A stretch of DNA of 17,438 bases, taken from positions 1 through 17,438 of the forward strand of contig JALLAZ010000293.1 of the NCBI GenBank assembly GCA_036939755.1, in the 5' to 3' direction. The position numbers and the translations under genes are program-made. The stretch's first letter is position 1. Each line of letters opens with the position of its first letter. Shown piece by piece: positions 9,039 to 14,938 of this stretch. The notes below the pieces were generated by a model. The model searched no databases, was not told the DNA's origin, and saw only the letters and a program-made list of their open reading frames with translations. The DNA is from Stephanodiscus triporus. Lineage: Eukaryota; Bacillariophyta; Thalassiosirophyceae; Thalassiosirales; Thalassiosiraceae.

Positions 9039-9590
9039 TCATTGACCGACCCAACCGACAAGCAGAAGCGTCGCACATCCGACCGAGGCGGCAAAAACGA
9101 GGGCGTCGCTCGCCGTCCGTCTCATTCCGGCACCGCCGCTGGGCGCCTGGGACGGCACCGTCGCCATCGCCGGGGCCGGAGGTTGGCTCTGCGCGTCCGC
9201 ATCCGCCGGCGCGGGTATGCCAGTGACCTCGCCGCCGTCGCTGTCGCCGTCGCCGGGCTGCTGGCTCATGTCGAAGCCCGGAATCGAAACCTCAAAGTCC
9301 GTGCCGAAATCCTCCGCCGTCGGATCGTTCGTCGGGGAATCCGTGGGGATCCTCGACGGCATGCCCCGTCCCGTTAAGGCCGCCACGTCCAAGGTCGGCT
9401 CCAGCGTGCGTATGAAGCCGGAGGAGACGGACTCGCCGCCGTAGTTGGTGTTGTAGGAGGGCGCGGGGGTCAGGGAGTAGGTCGGCGGGGGGGTTTGGGA
9501 GGCGGCGGGGCGAAGGAGTAGCGTCGGCAGCAGCAGCAGCAGCAGCGCTAGCGGCAGGGTGGAGTCGACTGCTATTCGGTGAGTCCTCAT
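9039..9590 (-). CDS. Small secreted, proline/serine-rich, probable GPI-anchored protein
   Basis: A 183-residue protein of no recognised family. The frame is open further upstream to 9704, but the ATG at 9588-9590 is the likely start because it opens directly into a signal peptide: MRTHR, then a leucine-rich core (about residues 12-26) and a plausible cleavage near PAAS (28-31). The mature part is rich in P, T, S, D and G, with PT/SP-type stretches (PTDSPTNDPT near 82-91) and few cysteines, and looks disordered. The C-terminus has small residues (SGGAG, 151-155), two arginines, then a hydrophobic tail to the end (about 164-182), the layout of a GPI-attachment signal. A single-pass membrane protein is the alternative. 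It probably sits at the cell surface or wall (inference). Six CTG codons form part of the signal core. Confidence 0.65.
   Translation of the reverse strand: MRTHRIAVDSTLPLALLLLLLPTLLLRPAASQTPPPTYSLTPAPSYNTNYGGESVSSGFIRTLEPTLDVAALTGRGMPSRIPTDSPTNDPTAEDFGTDFEVSIPGFDMSQQPGDGDSDGGEVTGIPAPADADAQSQPPAPAMATVPSQAPSGGAGMRRTASDALVFAASVGCATLLLVGWVGQ
9528..9545 (-). repeat. (CAG)6 / (CTG)6 trinucleotide repeat inside a signal peptide
   Basis: Six CAG units on the plus strand read as six CTG leucine codons (residues 15-20) in the hydrophobic core of the secreted protein at 9039-9590. Confidence 0.9.
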
Positions 9591-10629
9591 GGTACGGTAC
9601 AACATAAAAAATAAAAGATAAAACAGCATACTCGACACACGATTTTCGCCGGATCGGCGATCGCCATGGAGGCGGGCGGGGCGGGGGCAGGCATTATTAT
9701 CCACTTGCCAACAAACAGCCGCGCCTCTGCATCATCATCAATCATCGAACCATCCCATCCAAAACAATTTCCGATCGACATGACATGCCTCGCCGAGACT
9801 GGTCGCGTCGCGGACGGTCGCACAATCGGTCGTTTGTTTTTTTCGCCGATTTGTCGAGCCGTAAGGACGGAGTTCGTGGTCGATCTCCCACCTGCCGCGC
9901 TGGGTCTGCTACTAATTTTCACGAGGAAGAAAGCGAACGGCCCCGTCGTCCTGGTCATCCGCCAGTGACGCTTACTCATGGGCGTTCTTTAAAAGCCTCG
10001 TGCAGATTCTCCATCCCGTGCCGCTGTCGTAAGAGGACGGCGCCGACATGATATCATCATCATCATGGGCAACGCGCGTCGCCCCCCCCCCCCACCAATT
10101 TTAAACGTGACGACGACGACGGCGACATGGACGGCGGGGACGATGGGATGCGATGATCCCCTCCCCGACGCCGCCCCGATGCGATGATGAGGAGGAGGGG
10201 GAGCTCTGTGCGTTCGGGATTATGGCATTCCTCGCGTCGCGGATGATCGCGCGACGACGGCGACCGCCGCTGGACGTCGTCCGCCCCCCCCCCCCCCCCC
10301 ATCCAGTAGAACGAAGACGGTTTGGCAGTCCGGATGACGACGACAGCATAGACCAGCTTTAGGCGGCATGTGATGCATTCATGATTAATTATAAAGCATT
10401 TAATGTAACTGCGATTGTTGACAGAATCAAAACCCGCCCCGTGATATCCTTAGCATTTCTGATGTGGGCGTGTTTTAGATTGCGATACATCGTTCACTTC
10501 CATCATTTAACAATTCCACTTGACACAAGTCACTTCGGGTTGTTCAATTTCATCTAGCTTCCACCATATTTCATGTAAGTGTATGTGCGAACAATATTGA
10601 CTACTTTTGGCAGCATTGGCGGCGGAATA
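9591..10629. other. Intergenic region with simple repeats
   Basis: It holds the upstream region of the minus-strand secreted-protein gene and the downstream region of the HSF-like gene. Homopolymer C runs (about 10083-10094 and 10286-10300) and CGA/GAC trinucleotide stretches (about 10108-10140) make many spurious open frames on both strands. A 130-codon minus-strand frame at 9587-9979 overlaps the start of the secreted-protein gene and has no recognisable domain; I treat it as chance. Confidence 0.5.
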
Positions 10630-11635
10630 CTAACGAATGATGGCTTCATGCTTGAGGGGGGGGAGAAGATTTGCCTCTGCGTCGGCGGAAGTTTTGGTAG
10701 CGTTTGTACCGTTTCGAAGACCCAAAGCGATGTCGTTGGCGGTGGAGGCTGTTTTGGTGATACAACTTTTTGATGACAAGTTTTTAACCGGAAGCTGATC
10801 AGCAATCATTTGACTTGCGTGACGTGCCACCATTGCCGAATAAGACAAATCGGTTCTATTCTTGAGGGCCGGAAGGAGATCAAGTAATCGAAAGACGCAT
10901 TGGGCATCATGTTCTGAGCGTGGGATGATTGGGATGGCATCGCCCCGTCTTGGTTCCATTGAGAATGCAAGCCACCACCGGGAGCAAAGGAATCTCTACA
11001 TGCAAAAATGTAATTGCTGCGAAGTGAGAGGTCGACATGAGGGTGGATATGTTACTCCTGAACAAATCTTATCTTACCTCATGGTAGAACGCCGCTAGCG
11101 GTTCGGTATCGTGTCCATTATGGAGTTCGACCTGCTGAAATCCATACCTCTCTGTGCATGCAATAAAAAAATCATAACGGTTGGTATTGGTGATCAAAGG
11201 ACAAGCGTTGGCACAGAATTTATCCTTGTCGATTATAGCAAAGGCCCGTCCATGTGGGAGCCACATGATCGAGTCATTGTGCATTGACTCGGAAAGAAGA
11301 CGGTGAAGCAAACTTGGAAAGTTGTTCTGCGCATCGGGATCAATGACAAGGATAGCCACATCGTTGCAGGAAACGCTTGACATCTCTCTGTAGGATGGGA
11401 ATGCACAATTGCTCAAATTAGAAGTGTTCTCCACACCCAAATATAGGGATAGAGTGTCATCGTTGTTGTTATCAATGGTCTTGTTTGAGAACTTAATTGT
11501 CTTAATCTTGTGCGGGTGGTGACGGTAGTAGCAGTCAGCCAAGCTTGCACTGCCGCCACTATTATCAGTACAGTAAGGCCGAGGAGTCGGCCTACCGTCG
11601 ATGCGCTCGTAGTAGTTGTCAGGATTGACGCTCAT
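10630..11635 (-). CDS. HSF-type DNA-binding protein, two exons, atypical recognition helix
   Basis: Exon 1 is 11078-11635 and exon 2 is 10630-10995, giving 307 residues. The start is the ATG at 11633-11635. Exon 1 ends ...FYHE at a GTAAGA donor; the acceptor TAG at 10996-10998 restores the frame as RFLCSRWW. Splicing here rebuilds the conserved HSF end (family YHE.FLRG type). The HSF domain spans about 106-196: FPSLLHRLL (106-114), WLPHGRAFAI (125-134), the helix/wing segment YDFF...ERYGF (154-166) and FYHERFL (183-189). In canonical HSFs the recognition helix reads SFxRQLNxYGF; here R, Q and N are A159, C160 and E162, so normal heat-shock-element binding is doubtful. The 105-residue N-terminal part and the C-terminus are low-complexity or unrecognised, and I see no clear coiled-coil trimerisation region. 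Probably a nuclear transcription-factor-like protein. Confidence 0.8.
10996..11077 (-). other. Spliceosomal intron of the HSF-like gene (82 bp)
   Basis: Donor GTAAGA directly after the codon for E186 and acceptor ATGTAG. Without splicing the frame stops two codons later (TAA at 11069-11071). An alternative acceptor, TTCGCAG further upstream, leads to an in-frame TAG within seven codons, so the chosen site is better supported. Confidence 0.75.
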
Positions 11636-11789
11636 TTTCAATTCTCACAGGGGGTTGTGCGTTGTGCATTAGTTGTGACTTCATCTTAAGCTCCACACAA
11701 GCACGAACAACGATCCACTACTTCAACTTCATAGAGAAAAGGTTTTGGAGGTGGCGACTCCTCGTATTATCACAGAAGAGATGTGAAGT

Positions 11790-11830
11790 TATGGACATCA
11801 TTATTATTTATTTCATTATATGGACATCAT
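11790..11830 (+). repeat. Short direct repeat TATGGACATCAT, 29-bp period
   Basis: The 12-mer occurs at 11790-11801 and again at 11819-11830, each followed by a T/A-rich stretch ending in a TTTCATT/ATTTTGAT-like sequence. It looks like a partial tandem duplication upstream of the HSF-like gene. Confidence 0.75.
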
Positions 11831-11854
11831 TTTTTATTTTGATATGATAACAAT

Positions 11855-11899
11855 AAGTAAGCACGACTACCTACGTCGCTTACTTAAGTTTTTAAGTAA
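11855..11899. repeat. Two adjacent, partly overlapping hairpins
   Basis: The first hairpin (11855-11885) pairs AAGTAAGC with GCTTACTT, extended by GAC/GTC past a 2-nt bulge, around a TACCTAC loop. The second (11880-11899) pairs TTACTTAA with TTAAGTAA around a 4-nt loop. They share the middle arm, so they are mutually exclusive folds. Confidence 0.7.
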
Positions 11900-12914
11900 T
11901 GAAAACATCAATTCGCGGCGTTTGATTCACTATTGTAGTCATTTGGAGTTTTTTAGGCAGACAGAGGCGCATTGAAGCTAAAAGGACAAACTCAGAGCCG
12001 CGACATGCGGTATTTTTTACTAGAGTAGAGTGGTTGTGGAATCTTTTTGGTTCGCAGATCGCTGTACCACAGGTTCGCTCGGACAGTCTCACCTCCTGGC
12101 GCCGGCGTCCCACAGACAGGAGAACTAGCAGCCGCGGCAAAACGGCCCTGAAGCAAAGACAACACTGATGGAAAAAGCCCCGCAGGAGGTGGGTTGTCCC
12201 CCTCAGACCGGCGGTTGTAGGACATGGGAACTGGCAGGTGGCATGGGACGGCGGCGCACGAAGAGGGGCCATCAACCGAAGAAGAAAATTTGGGGGAGAA
12301 TGTCGGCCCTGTGTCGGTTAATTAGACCGCCATGAAGATGATGTTTGACCCCTCCCAATCCCTTCAGACAAGCAGTCGACGGCAGAGATGATGGCAACAC
12401 AATTCACTTCAATAAATCTAGCAGAAGTGAGCTTGTTGCCTGGGTGCCTTCGGTTTGAGGAAGCTGGTGGATTTATTGGTGTCGATGCATGATCCCGCTG
12501 CTCCAATACTCTGTTCCCGGCTTTCAGGACCTAATTTCGAAGAGTGGAGATCCCTCGTGGGCTCATGCACCAACTCGATCTTATCCACGCTCCGCTGTTC
12601 CAAAATATTCTTTATGAATTCCCACATGTCCCCTCATAAGATTGCCGCTTGATTCTGTCCTGAGACACGCAAAAACTTTCTGAGACACATTGGATTCTAT
12701 CTTGCCTTCCGTGGTGGGAGTCAAAGATTCATGACCCATTGGACGAGTCATAGTCATGGCTCCAAGCTTCAGGGCAGGACGGGATCAACAAACAGCTTGG
12801 CACTTCATGCCATGCTTGCCTAGTCCTGGAGGCTTAAGACCTGCTTAGCCCCTTGGCATGCTGTGGTCTTTCCGTCTCCGCCACAAGTCTAATCACGGGC
12901 CTTTTCCAGTCACT

Positions 12915-12934
12915 AGCTAAAAGGCCTTTTAGCT
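12915..12934. repeat. Perfect 20-bp palindrome
   Basis: AGCTAAAAGGCCTTTTAGCT is its own reverse complement. It lies about 500 bp past the stop codon of the tyrosine recombinase. It may be a site for a dimeric protein or part of the element's end structure; function unknown. Confidence 0.8.
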
Positions 12935-13429
12935 TATGGTGTAACTACACTAGTCTGTCCTCACCATGAGCCTTCCTCAATGGCCAGACCAGACCATGCC
13001 CCGACAGTTACGCAGTATGTTGGGGGTAGTGTTCCAAACCCTCTTGAAAACTATGTCTGAAACCTATCCAATCCAGCAAGGTAGAGGCTTCAAAGCCTCA
13101 CCTCACTGAAAATATGACGAGCTGCTATGCGTCCCCCCCTGAATGTGATCCAGAAGATACCATGCTGCAGTTCGGTTCCTGGGACAGCTCTAGGACTCGT
13201 GTCTTTTGAGCCGCCTGGTGTTTGAGACGTGTGTCCGCTAACCAGGGTCACGGTGCAGCCTCAGCCCTGCCACGGGCGTCAGCCTTCCCGTGCTCCCAGC
13301 ACCCTGGGTCACAGATGGCACTAAGTGGCATTCTGGGGGGACGAAAGCCCATCAGAGGTCAACAAGTCCAAAGATGAATCATAAACTATGAGAAAAACCC
13401 CCCCGTACAGATTCCTTGAAGATCTTCAG

Positions 13430-14938
13430 TTACAATGCCCTTGAGAATTCCTTCATGGTGGGCAAGGCGCTCCGCACTTGAGTATACACCTGACGCATGG
13501 GGAGCCCCGCCTCTGATCCACGAGCCGCTTCTTTCTTGCGCCACCTGTTGATGAGCTCGATCACCTGCACATCAACTCCGTGGTTCGTGGTCTCCAGCAC
13601 TGCCCCCCGGCGGAGTGAGCGCCAAAGGCTGAAGTCTGTTGTTTCCACGGCGCTTGGCACTAGCTTCGGGTCCTCCTCTCGCGCGTGTTCGACCAGAGAC
13701 CTGAAGTAGTCCTGGTATTTCCCGAACTTCGCCCTCTTGCCCGGCTTCTCCTCAAATAGCCACCCCGTGGTCTTGCCCTGAAGTGCAACGCGTCGGTACA
13801 TTATGCGCTCCATCCACAGTCGGAAGGGGATTCCGGATCGGGTCTCATCGCAGATCGGCACAATATGCCACCGTTCATCCACCTCCCCTTTGAACCTTCC
13901 CTTCAGGGTGATCATCATATATTTGTCCTCCTCCTCCCTGGTCTCTTTCCAGAAGGTAAGCAGTCCCTCCAGGCTCACCAACGGTACCTCTTCCCCCCTG
14001 AGACCGGACCCGAACCCGAGTAGCATGAAACAAACCGTATCCTCGACTTCGATCCTCCTCACTGCACTCTGTGCCATCCTCCAGTCCGCCTCGGCCCGCC
14101 TACACATCGCAAGCACCATAGCTGAGGTCAGGGCCTCGTTCTGTCTCCTAATCATCCCCATCCGAAGGCGTGCCCCCCTCATGAACCTGCTGAACCACTT
14201 TCCGAACGTGTGACTGTGGGACAGATACTGTTTCTTTTGGTCCAGCCCCACAACCGTGTCGCAAGCGTATTCCCTCCCTGCATCAAAAGCGTTGCCATAC
14301 CATGTCTGCGTCTTCCTCATGGTGTCGTACTGAATGGTCGACGAGTTCTGACCTACACGTAGCGAAGTTACTACAGTGAGTATAGCGACTCCAAGGCCCA
14401 GTCTGTCGCTAACAATGGGGTTCCCCAACGTAGGCAGCAGGGACTCGGTGCGAAGGCTTAGATGGCTTACTGCAGTCACGTAATCCCTGCGGCTCCGCGC
14501 CCAGTTCCCAGCTACCGTGTCGGGCTCTCTTGCCCACATCACATCCAATAGCACCCTCCGTATGGCCACCAGGGTGAAATGGTCGTTATAGTCTCCTATC
14601 ACTGGATCCCTCCCGGTCACGTTTCGAAACGAGCATAGGTCGCACTCGAACGGGACCCCCATCAAATGATCGCCGTTCCGGCCACAGCGGTACCTGTCAT
14701 GCGACTCTTGTGTACCCAGGTCCAGGTCTGAGCCGTTTGCGTCTCCGTTCTTGTCCAGTCTCGGAAAGGGATCGCTTGCGGCTTCTCGGTAACACGGACC
14801 GCACCAAACATTTCTGCACGGGCGGGAATCCCCCCGCCCAAGCAAGTAGTTGCTGCAAAACAGCCCGTGACCCGCTCGCCGCATCTTCCCACACGCGTTG
14901 CACGCTCCCTCCCAGCTCATGTAGTTCCCCTGTGTCAT
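13430..14938 (-). CDS. Cysteine-rich protein with C-terminal tyrosine recombinase domain (element integrase)
   Basis: The frame is open from 15052, but the first ATG is at 14936-14938 (residue 39 of the 540-codon open frame, which is the numbering used here). The upstream part could still be used if the protein is made by +1 frameshifting from the RT frame. The N-terminus is a probable multi-cysteine zinc-binding region: C51xxC54, C66, C79, C84xxC87, then C123 and C137xxC140. The recombinase is C-terminal: first arginine R352 in GFGSGLRGEE, lysine candidates K384/K388 after a beta-strand-like YMMITL, RSLRRG (478-483) as box II with R481, W504 at the H/W position and a probable nucleophile Y523 in RQVYTQV. 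The usual box II histidine is R478. It should cut and join circular element DNA to its target in the nucleus. Confidence 0.75.
   Translation of the reverse strand: MTQGNYMSWEGACNACGKMRRAGHGLFCSNYLLGRGDSRPCRNVWCGPCYREAASDPFPRLDKNGDANGSDLDLGTQESHDRYRCGRNGDHLMGVPFECDLCSFRNVTGRDPVIGDYNDHFTLVAIRRVLLDVMWAREPDTVAGNWARSRRDYVTAVSHLSLRTESLLPTLGNPIVSDRLGLGVAILTVVTSLRVGQNSSTIQYDTMRKTQTWYGNAFDAGREYACDTVVGLDQKKQYLSHSHTFGKWFSRFMRGARLRMGMIRRQNEALTSAMVLAMCRRAEADWRMAQSAVRRIEVEDTVCFMLLGFGSGLRGEEVPLVSLEGLLTFWKETREEEDKYMMITLKGRFKGEVDERWHIVPICDETRSGIPFRLWMERIMYRRVALQGKTTGWLFEEKPGKRAKFGKYQDYFRSLVEHAREEDPKLVPSAVETTDFSLWRSLRRGAVLETTNHGVDVQVIELINRWRKKEAARGSEAGLPMRQVYTQVRSALPTMKEFSRAL

Larger units (their letters stand above)
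11642..13429. other. Intergenic region between the HSF-like gene and the tyrosine-recombinase element
   Basis: I support no gene here. About 11642-11850 would hold the HSF promoter; I see no clear TATA box or heat-shock element. Short frames at 11992-12275 and 12418-12652 on both strands resemble nothing known. The part from about 12660 to 13429 is probably the 3' non-coding end of the tyrosine-recombinase retrotransposon, but the outer boundary cannot be placed. Small structures include a hairpin at 13084-13099 and a repeated CTGAGACAC (near 12659 and 12680). Confidence 0.4.

Noticed and set aside
9587..9979. 130-codon minus-strand frame upstream of the secreted-protein gene
   Set aside because: No domain, overlaps the start codon of a better-supported gene, and reads through probable promoter DNA.
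10063..10362. Several arginine- and proline-rich frames on both strands
   Set aside because: Produced by poly-C and trinucleotide repeats; low complexity only.
12418..12652. Overlapping 65-69 codon frames on both strands
   Set aside because: No known motif; too short to support, and the region may be the flank of the YR element.
13803..14213. 136-codon plus-strand open frame
   Set aside because: Antisense to the tyrosine recombinase frame with no recognisable motif.
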